Shown here: positions 47,757 to 58,108 of the stretch, piece after piece | How positions within the stretch are numbered: position 1 is the stretch's first letter | Layout of the letters: the number at the start of each line of letters is the position of its first letter | Assembly: GCF_024166365.1 (NCBI RefSeq) | Contig: NC_064824.1 | Span: forward strand, 127,196,608-127,260,607 | Source of the DNA: Elephas maximus indicus | Taxonomy: Eukaryota > Chordata > Mammalia > Proboscidea > Elephantidae | Length of the DNA stretch: 64,000 bases | Direction: 5' to 3' | Translations under genes and position numbers: made by a program | Notes under the pieces: model-generated | The model's database searches: none | The model's input: only the letters and a program-made list of their open reading frames with translations | Told to the model about the DNA's origin: nothing

Positions 47757-50419
47757 TTCCCCCCTTTTCTTTTCAGAATTAGGATTCCGTATAAGGTCCA
47801 AATCCTGGGCCGGACAGGGTCATGGACTGGAGGTCATTCTTCTGTGACTACTTTATGCTGGCTAGGGGCACTGGCGTAGAACTGGGCTCTGGCTGTAACT
47901 GATTCAGGGGAGATTGAGCCATATCCCTATTATAACATCATCTGCAGATGGAAATTTTGAAGCCTGGAAGACACAAATTTTACTAAAAGGTTAAACAAAC
48001 AAAGGCTGAATACAAGCAGCAGGACAACCGTGATTTATGCACAGAGCTAGTTAACAGTCAGTCATTGAGCCCAGAAGGAAACAAGCACAAGGTAATATTA
48101 AGCCAGAAAATAACTATCAATAAGGCTAAAACAACCCACACAGCCACCAGGGAATGAAAATCGGCTGGCACAATTGTCTATGTTCCCTGTTTCCTCTTAA
48201 CCACGTTAAACCCTCTAAAGGCTAAGTCTCCCAATTATCACTGTGTTGCCAGTTCTCACAGTTTCGTATGGTTTTTTGGTCGATATCAGGATTGGGAGCT
48301 GGTTTGATGCGAGTGGTGGATCCATGCTCCCTTTCTGATGAACTTGACTTCAATGGGAGTAAACATCAATACTTCAAAAGGTCCCTTGCATTTTTCTGCC
48401 AGGTCTGCAGCATTCCAGGTCTAGACATATATCCAGCTACAGGCTTTAAAATGAGGAGAGGGACTTTGGGTTGTAGAAGAATTTGCCATGTCACCTACCT
48501 GTGAAGAGAGTCAAGCACCTCCACCACAGAATACAAATATTGTTTAATAGCTAGCTGGCCTTGCTCATGCATGTTCTCAGCCTTCAGGGTGTTTTCAGGA
48601 TCCAAAGTATTTAGGCCTTCCCAGAAGTTATGGAGGACGGGACACCAGTACACAAGCTAAAAGGGTCTTACCTTAAGTTTGGTTCAAGGACCAACTCTAA
48701 TCCTGAACAGAGCCAAGGAGGGGGACTTAACCCAAGTAATTTTGGTCCCCTGGCAAAGTTTGGCCAGATGGGTTTTAATAGTGTGGTTCATTCTTTTACT
48801 TTCCTATTGGATTGGGATCTTCATGCGCTGTAAAGACACCACTTAATCCCCAGTAGTTGGGCTACAAGTTGTATGACCTGAGCAGTAAAGCATGTTCTAT
48901 TGTTACTGTCGATGGTTTGGGGAAGGCCAAACCTGGGGATGATGTCTTCCAGCAGTCTTTTGGAAACTTTTGTAGCCTTTTCAGTCCTGCAGGGGAGTGC
49001 TTCAACTCAGTTGGAAAAGGTGTCTACAAGTACCAGCAGATTACACCTGTAATTAACTGGAGCCCAGGGCATCTCAGTGAAGTCTATATGCCAATCTTGC
49101 CCAGAACATATCCTCGGTAGTGCATCCACTCTGGTGGCACTGCCAAAAAGTTCTCGGGGTTGTTTTTCTGACAGGTGACACATTGTCTAGTAACATCTCT
49201 GATAATAGCCTGCAAACTCTGGTTGACAAAATGTCTCTTTCTCCAATCATACATTGCTTCCATCTGTAGCGGGTAACCTCATGTAGGTGCTTTAGGATGC
49301 CAGGGATCTATGCTGCGGAATGAATATCCTTGTGCAGGACCACTTATCTTTTTCTTTTTTTTTTTTTTTGGAGCTCCCACTGACCTGCCACATAAAGGTC
49401 TTTTTCACTGTAAGCAGGGTCTTCCATGGCTTGTGGTAGGCTAGGGTATGGAAAGAGGGCAACAACTACCACTTTGGTCATTGTTCTTGTCACCCATTTG
49501 ACCTCTAAGTTGGCACTTTGTTTGCCCTGGGCCACTGCTGTATTTCTCTGCTGATGTCCCTCAGTGTACCACAGCCAGAGAGGCCAGGAGTAACGTCACC
49601 TCAAGAAGCTGTAAAATTTGTTGACCATGTTTGATTTCCTTACCGGCCAAATTCAAAAGCCCCCTGTACTCCCACAAAGCCCTGTGAGCACGTAAAACTG
49701 AAAATACATACTTTGAGCCCATGTAAATGATCACTCACTTGAACTTGGCCAGCAGCGAAGCCTGGATCATTGCGACCAGCTCAGCCGTTTGGGCCAAGGT
49801 TCCTTTTGGGAGGGTATTTGCTTCGAGGACCTCAGTGTGGCTGACAATTAATTGCACAGCCCACCCTCCATTGGTCACCCTCTATGAAGCTGCTCCCGTT
49901 CAAGAAGATCTCTAAATCAACATCCGCTAGAGGATGATCTTGTGGGTCCGGGCAGCTGGGATAGACTGGGTCCACTGTCTGGACACAGCCATGGTGGATG
50001 TGGTCTTCCAGGGGCTGAGTGAGGAGAAGGGTGGCCAGATTTAGAGAGTAAGCATATTGGACCAACATGTTAGGATTATCAACCAGAAAGGCCTGATATT
50101 GAGTTGATTCTGGGATAGCCAGCGATTCCCCCCCTTTGTTCCATTATACTGCGTACTGAATGAGGGGCATGAACTCAAATAGTCTGGCCCAAAGTTAGCT
50201 TCTCAGCTGCCTTCAGGATCTGTACAGTGGCTGCTACTCCTTTAAGGCACGCTGGCCATCCACAGGTGACTGGATCCATAGTTTTGGCGAAGTAAGCTAC
50301 TGGTTGCCGCCAGGAGCCCACATTTTGTGCAAGGACTAAGTGTAGCTCCAGTATCAACTGAAAATTGAGTTGGTGAGCCCTGATTGCAGAGCAGAGCTCC
50401 TGGCTGGCTTGCCAAAATA

Positions 50420-50803
50420 TGTTACCAGACCTCCAGATCTTACTCCATGTGAGACCAAGGCACGAGTCTGGCAAAAATGAAAGAAGAAAAACTTTATTTG
50501 GTTGGCTAAGCAAAGGAGCTCACGGGGACCTGCGTTGTCAAGATGGCCCCTCGATCAGCAGGCACAAAGATTTATAAGGGAAGGAAACAGGGTAGGGGTG
50601 GGCGCTTCTTCAAGGCATGTTCGGGGCATGTCCAGGGGTGTGGTATATTGGGATTGGTGGACAGCCCCTATAATGATGCTGATGTCATCAGATTGGCGCA
50701 GTAGCACTGGGCCCATCAGTGAGGGAATATGGCAGCTTAGCTCTGCCCAGCCACCTTCTGGCATCTGCCTGCCTCACTCGCTATCTGGTGGTTTCCCATC
50801 TCA
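50420..50803 (-). mobile_element. ERV 5' LTR
   Basis: 384 bp, TGTTACCAGA... to ...CCCATCTCA on the plus strand. It is longer than its partner, mainly through a block around 50517-50545 and another near 50757-50785. The divergence between LTRs indicates an old insertion. Confidence 0.9.
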
Positions 50804-51748
50804 ATAGATACATCCAAGCACCCTAAGGGACTGAGTTACTGGGGCTGAGGGCTGGGGACCATCATGGGTCTTCTAGGTCAACTGGCATAACATAATTGAT
50901 ACAGAACATGTTCTACATCCAACTTCGGTGAGTAGTGTCTGGGGCCTTAAAAGATTGCGAGTGACCATCTAAGATACATCTACTGGACCCATCCTATCTT
51001 GAGCAAAGGAGAATGAAGAAAACCAAAGAAACAAGGGAAGTGTTGGTCCAAATGACTAGTGGACCACAAGCACCACAAGATCCATCAGCCTGAGCCCAGA
51101 ACAAGTAGCTGGTTCCTGGCTACCACCAACCACTCTGACAGAGGTCATAACAGAGGGTCCTGGATAGAGCAGGGGAAAAAAAAATGTAGAACAAAATTCA
51201 AATTCACACAAAAAAAGACCATACTTACTGATCTGACACAGACTGGAATAACCTCCCAGACTATGGCCCCCAGACACTCTTTTAACTCAGAACTGAAGTC
51301 ACTCCCAAATTGACTCTTCAGGCAAAGATTAGACCAAACCAAGCTGTTGAGTCAATTCTGCTGGTGGATTCCAACTGCCAAACTTAAGTGCAGTCAAACA
51401 CTTAAACACTAGTGCCCCTAAAGATTGGGCAGTTCTCTAAAACAAACAATAACACACATGAGAAATATACTTCTTTGTTCAATCATTTATACACTACTGA
51501 AAGGACAACACCTGCACACAAGCAATGACGAGAAAGCATGAAGGGACAGGAAAAATGGACTGATATAAATGGGAAACCTGGGGTGGAGAGTGGATGAGTG
51601 TTGACACAGCACTGGGATTGCAATCAGTGTCACAAAATAATTTGTGTATATATTGTGGAAAAAGAAACTAATTTGCTGTGTAAATTTTTACCTAAAGCAC
51701 AATTAAAGAAAAAGCAAGTATGAACTAATGCAAAAAAAAAAAAAAAAA
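50804..51748 (+). mobile_element. L1 3' UTR, right of ERV, with poly-A
   Basis: Continues the L1 3' region cut by the provirus and ends in A17 at 51732-51748. It includes GGTTCCTGGCTACCACCAAC and CAGAGGGTCCTGGATAGAGC, typical of afrotherian L1 3' UTRs as I know them. A SINE fragment lies inside. Confidence 0.65.
51344..51420 (-). mobile_element. AfroSINE fragment with internal deletion
   Basis: The tail GTTGAGTCAATTCTG is joined directly to GGTGGATTCCAACTGCC and the head. The central part is missing. Confidence 0.65.
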
Positions 51749-52133
51749 GAGAGAGAAAAATGAAATATATAGACAGGTATTTTAAAAAAAGTGATGAAAG
51801 AATAAATAAAAAATTAGTAAAAATGGTTACATAGAATGAGAGAGAGATAAAAGGTTTAGGAAACAGTAATGACCTCGGTTTTCTGTGAATATAATTTGCA
51901 GGTTTAGTTTTGGAAACATGTAAATGTTTCCAATAAAACAATCAAAAATTGAAAATAAGATGAAAGAAATGAAATTAACTGTCCATGAAGTCTGTAGCTT
52001 AACCGGATAGAATTTTTTAAGTGAATAAAAAAGTTAATACCATTTTATGTCTCTTGTGGGATAATTTCTAAGGACACACACAATTATAAAGAAATCAGTG
52101 TTTTCAGTAGTTATACTATCACTTTTAATATTG

Positions 52134-52334
52134 TTGTTTCTGTGTGTCACCGTGTTAATTCCAACTCATGGTGACCCTATAGGACTGAATAGAAATACTC
52201 CGTAGTGTTTCTTAGGCTGTAATCTGTGTGGGAGAAGGTCACCAGATCTTTTCTCCTGAGGAGCAGCTGGTGGGTTTGAACCACTGACCTTTCAGTTAGC
52301 AGCCAAGTGCTTTACCATTATGCCACAAGAGTTC
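52134..52334 (-). mobile_element. AfroSINE long form, antisense, perfect TSD
   Basis: 12-bp exact duplication CTTTTAATATTG at 52122-52133 and 52335-52346. Tail CACCGTGTTAATTCCAACTC at left, GGTGGGTTTGAACCACTGACC box at right. Confidence 0.9.
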
Positions 52335-52346
52335 CTTTTAATATTG

Positions 52347-52831
52347 GTATTGTTGTTCTAATGTGTGTATTACTCTATATTATTGGTATAAGTGTAAAAA
52401 AATATATTGGTATAAAGCAAATAATAATTATGTGAATATTGTTAGGAGCCCAAATTTCCAAAGTAAAAAACCTACAAATGTAAAATCAAATAAGAATCTC
52501 ACATTCTAAATTTGAATTCAAAATATTATCATAAAATGTAAACAAATTAGTGATGGCCGTACACTGTGTGATTTATGCCACTGGATTGTACCCTTGAAAT
52601 GGCTGAAATGGTCAATTTTATCTTTTGTCTCTTTTACCACCAAAATCAAAACTAAATTTGTCTACGTGTAGGTAGAGTCACTTGAGCAATGCCACTGATT
52701 TAGATCGGATCTCAGGACCATAAGCCAAATCCAACAAATCAACCTTTGCTGCCACCCAGTTATCAGAAACCACAAACAAATTGCAAGGCTTGGTGAGTTA
52801 GTCACTTAAAAGAACATTTTTACTTTCACAG
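52347..52831. other. Intron of copy B; no gene seen
   Basis: AT-rich. It ends in the acceptor TTTTTACTTTCACAG at 52831. Confidence 0.5.
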
Positions 52832-53016
52832 AGATATTTCATTAATGCTGCCTTCTATATACCTGGAGGGCCAGTATTTCTGATGATTGGAGGGTCAATG
52901 GCTGCCAGTAGACACTGGATGTCAAGGAATTTTACCTGGATTACATATGCTGAGAGACTGGGTGCCCTCCGCTTAGTTCTGGAACAGAGATTTCATGGAT
53001 GCAGCCAACCAACATG
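52832..53016 (+). pseudogene. S28 peptidase copy B, exon 2 (GGPVFLMIGG, EQRFHG)
   Basis: A strong acceptor is followed in phase with exon 1 by RYFINAAFYIPGGPVFLMIGG. In family S28 this is the strand leading to the GGEG loop, here degraded to GGSM. Further on, FTWITYAERLGALRLVLEQR and FHG match the helix and the EHRFYG block of the family, with His to Gln and Tyr to His changes. The frame is open through SQPTW and reaches TAA at 53024. The exon should end just after the Pro-Thr codons, but the sequence there is ACATG/GCACAT: no GT donor is present, only a GC at 53017-53018 in a poor context. That suggests splicing is lost, or a weak GC donor. The end position is therefore uncertain. Confidence 0.83.
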
Positions 53017-55045
53017 GCACATTTAAGGGTTTTTTCTTTTTTTTTTTAGCTGTTCTCATTGCTGTTGCTGTTCTCTCTCTTTTTAATTTAGGCAATGTTA
53101 ATTCTAAAGATGTTCCTCTTTCAGGAAGCTCAATATTTGCAAATTTAGATAATAAGAAAGAAAAGCTGTAGGTGAAGGCTGGAGGTAGGAGCAACATTCT
53201 TCATAAAAAGATTGTACAAAATTTCCTTAAAAAAAAACTATTTCTTAAATACTCTAATTTCATGTTGAAACATTGTTTTCCTGAACATGTTGAAGCAAAA
53301 TAGTATATCTATTAATTTTTTTCTCCAGTGGAATTTTATACCATGAGAATTACTCTTCCCAGGGACAAGTTGTATTTTGTAAAAACAACTCATCAAAGGT
53401 GACTGGATGCCATATGTAATTTCAGCCTGTGGTGGTAGGGCAAAAAGCAAGAATAGGAGACCTAGTTCTGCCTCCATAGTTTATTCTTACCATCCACTCT
53501 TTTTGATTTCTTTCCCTCCACTAGAAAAATATATTTTTTGTGTTACTTGCTTAAAATCCTAAACTGATCATTATATGAAGTCAAGCAAAGAGAATTGTTT
53601 AAAAAGTGTTTCTGAAAGTTGTGGGAAACCCAATTTAATGCCAATGTTTTTTATCCTCATTAAAATAAGAAGTAAGGCTTGCTTTTTACAACCCTAAGAA
53701 TATGATTAGTATCAGTTAAGTGATACCTTTATTAAATAAGTCATAATTCTTAGTACTTTTTATCATCACAGATGAATAATTACTGGAGGTTTCATCCGTT
53801 TCTTTCTAGCTGTGACTCCAAAATATGATTTTTGAATTCCAAGTCACTTAACCTTTGGCAGCAAGGTGAGACTCTAGTAATTCCATCCTTCCACATTTCA
53901 TTAGAAACTTAGATTGTGTGTGTGTTAATAATGTTATAATAGCCTATAAATATTTTTTTAAGTCTGGCCTTTACTTACTAATCTCTCTAAGGAAGTAAAT
54001 TCTTTCTTAAGAATGAAATAACTTGTGTTATGGCAAATAAGTATAATATAAATATTTTTAGCTATCCAAAATTATTTCCTGTGGTACATCACAGTAAGAG
54101 AGTGTTAGAAAGAACCTACAATAGCATTTGGACTCTGATTGAGTAGTTTGGGAAGGGTCTGAGGATATGAAAATTTGCTCTAGAATTCGTACTTAGAAAA
54201 TGAGTGGAATTCTACATTTGGATATTTCAATAAATCTTACCTACAGTTTTCCAGTTACACCCCACTGGCTTGATCTTAATCAGTTAAGTCCACATCTGGC
54301 TAGAAGGGTGGCTGGAATATATAGTGTTTATTCAGGGCAGTCGTGTGCCCAGCTGAAATCCAGGGCTTTCATTACCTAAAGATAAAAAGGAGAGGGGATA
54401 TAAGGGGAAAATTAATAGATTCTGCTGTAGCTTCTCAGTTGTAGAATTGCTGAACCAAGGTAAACTTTTTGCCTTTTGAAGCCCTTGTTACATGAGGACA
54501 AATTGCTTCTAGAAAGATTCTACCACTCAATATTTCCACAAGTGGTACAGGAGAGAGCCTGCCTCATCATATTTATGCCAATTCTGAGTAAATACAGACT
54601 ACGAAAATAAATCTCGCTAGTTTAATAGGAGGGGAAAAATACTCACATTTGTGTGACTTTGATAATATAAAGGGCTAAATGTTTCATATATTTGCTGGTC
54701 GTTGTGTTTCTGCTTTGTGAATATTCAATGGTTTTGTCTACATTTAAATTCATAATCAGCTAGTTATAGCATCAGGCAGCATCGAGAAGGAGATTTTTTT
54801 CTTTTAACAGTAAGTATAAAAAACATCTGAGGTTTATAGGCAAGCTTGTTACGGAAAAAAAAAAACACTGAAAAGTAAATAACAAAAATTTTACTTAGTT
54901 TTCTTATGACCGAGAAAGTTGTATTCGAATGGGACTTTGTCTAGATGTAGCAGTAAAACAGAAAGAATGGAAAATAGTATCACTACAATTAACTATGTGT
55001 TTTCTTGATATCTTGGAGACATTAAATCACTGACATGTTAAAACT
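53017..55045. other. Intron of copy B; no gene seen
   Basis: AT-rich and largely free of recognised repeats. The frames at 52973-53197 and 53238-53477 on the minus strand have no recognisable content. Confidence 0.5.
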
Positions 55046-55117
55046 ATAAACCCAGTGCCATTGAGTCAATTCCGACTCATAGCGACCCTAGAGGACAGAG
55101 TAGAACTGCCCCATAGC
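55046..55117 (-). mobile_element. AfroSINE fragment, antisense
   Basis: AAACCCAGTGCCATTGAGTC to AACTGCCCCATAG: tail half only. The head is missing. Confidence 0.82.
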
Positions 55118-55467
55118 CCTTTCAAAACTGGTCTCCTCTCTGAGTCAGGGTGATAATGTGATAGTTGTGGTTCAGTTAGGAGAAAGGACACCAAATGGAT
55201 GGTGACAGGCATTTGAAGTTCCTTCACAGTGGTGGCAAAAGGAAATAAACTAACTAAAATGAGACAAATGGTAGCAATTATTGCTAGTTCCTGCATTTTT
55301 GTGTCACTGTCACCCAGATTATGCTACTTACAATTTCAATTTGGACCTGGTATATAAGCACTCAACATATTTTTATAATATTCATTTTTTATAGTCAAGC
55401 TGATGTTAAACTGCATATTTGTCACTTTATTGTTGTCACAGAATATGTTTATTCTTTAATTGTGGAG

Positions 55468-55698
55468 ATCTGAGTACTGCTGGCCTCTGCTACCTCAGCG
55501 GCAGGCAAGCCTTAGCTAACATTGTCAACTTTCAAACTAAAATAGCAATGAAAATGGGACTCACCAAAAATAAGTGGTTTGCTTTTGTCTGTTCTTATGG
55601 TGGCTCCCTTGCAGTGTGGTCAAGAATGAAACACCCCAAACTGTTTGCTGCAGCAGTGGGCAGCAGTGTACCAATCCAAGCAAAAATTAATTTTTATG
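55468..55698 (+). pseudogene. S28 peptidase copy B, exon 3 (nucleophile-serine region)
   Basis: After an acceptor AG at 55466-55467 the frame reads (D)LSTAGLCYLSGRQALANIVN, then NKWFAFVCSYGGSLAVWSRM, then KHPKLFAAAVGSSVPIQAKI. It matches the S28 block DLST..LRYLSS.QALADL...GGSYxGSLAAW.R.KYP with its nucleophile Ser, here TCT at 55593-55595. The two glycines before that Ser are replaced by Val and Cys (VCSYGG), so the G-x-S-x-G elbow has lost its first Gly. The exon is otherwise open for 77 codons and ends at a good donor (ATG/GTGAGC), which joins in phase to the exon at 56872 (Y-E-YYEVV). Continuity over the whole exon supports recent coding; the elbow change argues against normal catalysis. 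An AfroSINE sits 18 bp after the donor. Confidence 0.9.
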
Positions 55699-55716
55699 GT
55701 GAGCCTATCTATAGAT

Positions 55717-55918
55717 GGGAGTCCCTGGGTGGCACAGTCAATGTGTTTGTCTGATAACCAAAGGTTTTGGAAGTTCAAGTCCACAGAGGCACTTAGAACA
55801 AAGGTCTGGCAACCTACTTCTGAAAAATCAGCCATTGAAGGCTCTATGGAGTACATTTCTACTCAGACACACATGGGGTCATCTTGAGTTGGAATCAACT
55901 CGACAGCCAGTGTTTTGT
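55717..55918 (+). mobile_element. AfroSINE long form next to splice donor
   Basis: GGAGTCCCTGGGTGGCACAG head, ACTTCTGAAAAATCAGCC middle, GAGTTGGAATCAACTCGAC tail. It begins 18 bp downstream of the exon-3 donor. Confidence 0.82.
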
Positions 55919-55952
55919 GTTTATGGTATGTATATGCATATGTATGTATAAG

Positions 55953-56115
55953 ACCAAACCAAACCCGTTGCCATCAAGTCTATTATGACTCATGGTGATC
56001 CTGTAGGACAGAGTAGAAATGTCCCACAGGGTTTGCAAAGAATGGCTGATGAATTAGAACTGCCAAACTTTCGGTTAATAGCCAAGCTTTTAACCACTGC
56101 ACCACTTGGGTTCTG
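55953..56115 (-). mobile_element. AfroSINE, antisense
   Basis: ACCAAACCAAACCCGTTGCC tail, TAACCACTGCACCACTTGGG head. With the copy before it, it forms an inverted pair in the same intron. Confidence 0.88.
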
Positions 56116-56871
56116 TATATATGTGAATATGATTGGTCATAGCTTCTTAATGGGTAGAAATGATGTGATAAGTCTTAGCTGTGGATTTGATAGTGAAAGA
56201 ATTCACAATTTCGCTATTTCCAAAGAACTAAAAGAAAAGCTCTTATTTTTGAAGGACAAAATTTCCCAATTTGAAGCTGCCTTTCAATTGTCCCTCCTCC
56301 TACCTGATTTTAGAAGAAACCATTTATAAATAATGGCATTAGGGTTTTTCCTGGTGGATAAATACTCTTGACTGGCAATCTGGGCTTCTGCATACATGTC
56401 CCCATTAATATGAGTAAAGTATAAAATTAATACTTACATTTTTCTTCCAAAAGCACAAGCAACACCCCAACACCCCCAGAAAACAAAGACATTTCAGGTA
56501 GTATTTCTTTTAATAATTGAACTTTTCAAAGGTAAGCCCTTCAGGTTTCCGTAGCCTTGATAGAATCTTATCTGGTCTGATAAATCTGAAAGGTGTAAAA
56601 TTGAGGCATTTCTCTCCCTACCTTTTTTAAAGAGTAAAACCATGTCCCAGTTCACTAATAGATCAGGACTTGCAGAGCATGGTTATAAGTCTGTTTACTA
56701 GCGACTTTTCTTGGCATTCTGGCAAAATGTTTTAATTTTGCAGTTTCTTAACTTTGTCGTGTTATAAAATAGAGGTAATTGCAAACTTGAAAGAATTATA
56801 TTTTATAAATGACTACAATTAAACCATACTAAATGCACTGACTTTTTTTTCTTTCTTTTTCGTGTTCTTAG
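56116..56871. other. Intron of copy B; no gene seen
   Basis: Ends with a strong pyrimidine-rich acceptor (TTCTTTTTCGTGTTCTTAG). Confidence 0.55.
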
Positions 56872-57006
56872 AGTACTATGAAGTAGTTAGTAAAACTCTA
56901 GCCACTCATATCAGGGAATGTTCAAAAGCAGTGAAAGAGGCTTTAGGTCACATTGTGGTGATGTGAACATTCCAGAATCTTCCAAAAAGTTTAGGAAGGA
57001 TTTCAA
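56872..57006 (+). pseudogene. S28 peptidase copy B, exon 4, frameshifted
   Basis: The acceptor is followed in phase by (E)YYEVVSKTLATHIRECSKAV and KEAL. In family S28 the (S/P)EY..VV..SL....CC.A...A stretch follows the nucleophile domain, so the match is good. After GCTTTA (ending 56945) the frame runs into TGA at 56964-56966. A different frame from about 56948 (SHCGDVNIPESSKKFRKDF) is open to a perfect donor CAA/GTAAGT at 57006 and looks like the family's LxxDF.LC continuation. This points to a small indel near 56945-56948. A sequencing error is possible, but other defects in the locus favour decay. The remaining exons of copy B would lie farther right; none was recognised up to 64000. Confidence 0.82.
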
Positions 57007-57702
57007 GTAAGTGGATTGGTTTGTGTATGAGATGGTCTATGCCTAAATAGAGTCTGGTATTTACTAGAATTTACACCATTAGTGTCATTTCCTTACATTG
57101 ATGCTACTTATCTGGGAAGAAAGGGAGATCTTGAATCATTTGGTTCCTTTTGGAAATTGTTGATATTACCAGTTTCTTGATCATTTAAGAGGAGTGGCTG
57201 AGGCCAGTGTGGATGTTTTTAAATCCGGTGGGAGTGCAGATCAGAGGGCAGGAAAGAGTGGGCACCCTTAAACACTTGCCCCTGGAGGAGGAGGAGGGAG
57301 CAACCAAAGAGGAGAGATGGACAGGAAGACAAGCTTTGCCATTTCCATGAGCTAAAACATAGTGAGTTTTTCTACAGGATTTGAACTACTAAAGCATAGA
57401 ATGGTATTGAAATATTTCAGAGACTGAGCAAAAATGTTTTCATGTTTAGATTTCTTTCCCCCACCCCTTGAATAACGATGACTTTATTAAGTTCTGGACT
57501 AGAGGTTTCCATGATAGTGATGAAAGTTCTTCTTGAGTTATTTAAACTTAAAAAAAAAAAGTTAAAGTCCAAAAATTATGTTAAAATATGTGTTAGCACT
57601 CTCATAGAATAGCTAGGGGACTATGAATGGTAGTCTTAGTGTACTCCACCTGAACCAAACATGTGTGGTATTTTTTAATGTACAGACTCCTGAGTCTCTC
57701 CC
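57007..57702. other. Intron of copy B; no further exon seen
   Basis: No splice-bounded frame matching the next S28 segment was found. Confidence 0.45.
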
Positions 57703-57995
57703 ATTGCTGTTGTTAGGAGCCATTGAATTGGGTCCGACACATAGTAACCCTGTGTATAACAGAATGAAACTTTACCTGGTTCTGCACCATCCTCACAGTT
57801 GTTGCTGTTTAAGCCCATTGATGCAGCCATTGTCTCAATCTGTCTTATCGAGGGTCTTCCGTTTTTATGCTGACCCTCTGTTTTACCAAGCATAATGTCC
57901 TTCTCCAGAGATTGGTCCCTTTAGGTGACATGTCCAAACTAAGCAAGACTAAGTCTCATCATACTCACTTCTAAGGAATATTCTGGCTATATTTG
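57703..57995 (-). mobile_element. RTE 3'-end fragment, antisense
   Basis: GTTGCTGTTGTTAGGAGCC 3' end at the left through AGGGTCTTCCGTTTTTATGC to ATTCTGGCTATAT at the right. Confidence 0.83.
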
Positions 57996-58108
57996 TCTCC
58001 CTAGACCACCTACAGGAGAACAGAATTGGTTATCTGTATTCTTCCTCTGGTTAAATACACAAAATAGTCATTATATGAGATTTCATATCTTCTTAGTGCA
58101 AGTTGGAA
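57963..58108. repeat. Direct repeat, left copy
   Basis: About 150 bp: ACTTCTAAGGAATATTCTGG to CTTCTTAGTGCAAGTTGG. It recurs at 59723-59876 with the same order of segments. The first 30 bp are RTE-derived, the rest are not. Confidence 0.8.

Larger units (their letters stand above)
47421..50803 (-). mobile_element. Gutted ERV1-like (gammaretrovirus-like) provirus
   Basis: Two LTRs flank about 2.7 kb of pol-derived sequence in minus orientation, with a 4-bp target duplication ATAG (47417-47420, 50804-50807). In element order: a protease scrap with the DTGA motif (50344-50355) just inside the 5' LTR; a connection/RNase H segment around 50180-50340; an RNase H segment at 49832-50068, where the usual catalytic Asp before GSSF is Asn; integrase zinc-finger and core about 48780-49320, with WHIDF retained; and the integrase C-terminal region to about 48200. 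gag, most of RT and env are absent, and stops and frameshifts occur throughout. No canonical primer-binding site follows the 5' LTR, so the leader was deleted too. Incapable of coding. Confidence 0.9.

Noticed and set aside
47464..47782. Overlapping frames that could look like small genes (also 50502-50807)
   Set aside because: They are translations of the two ERV LTRs read on the wrong strand.
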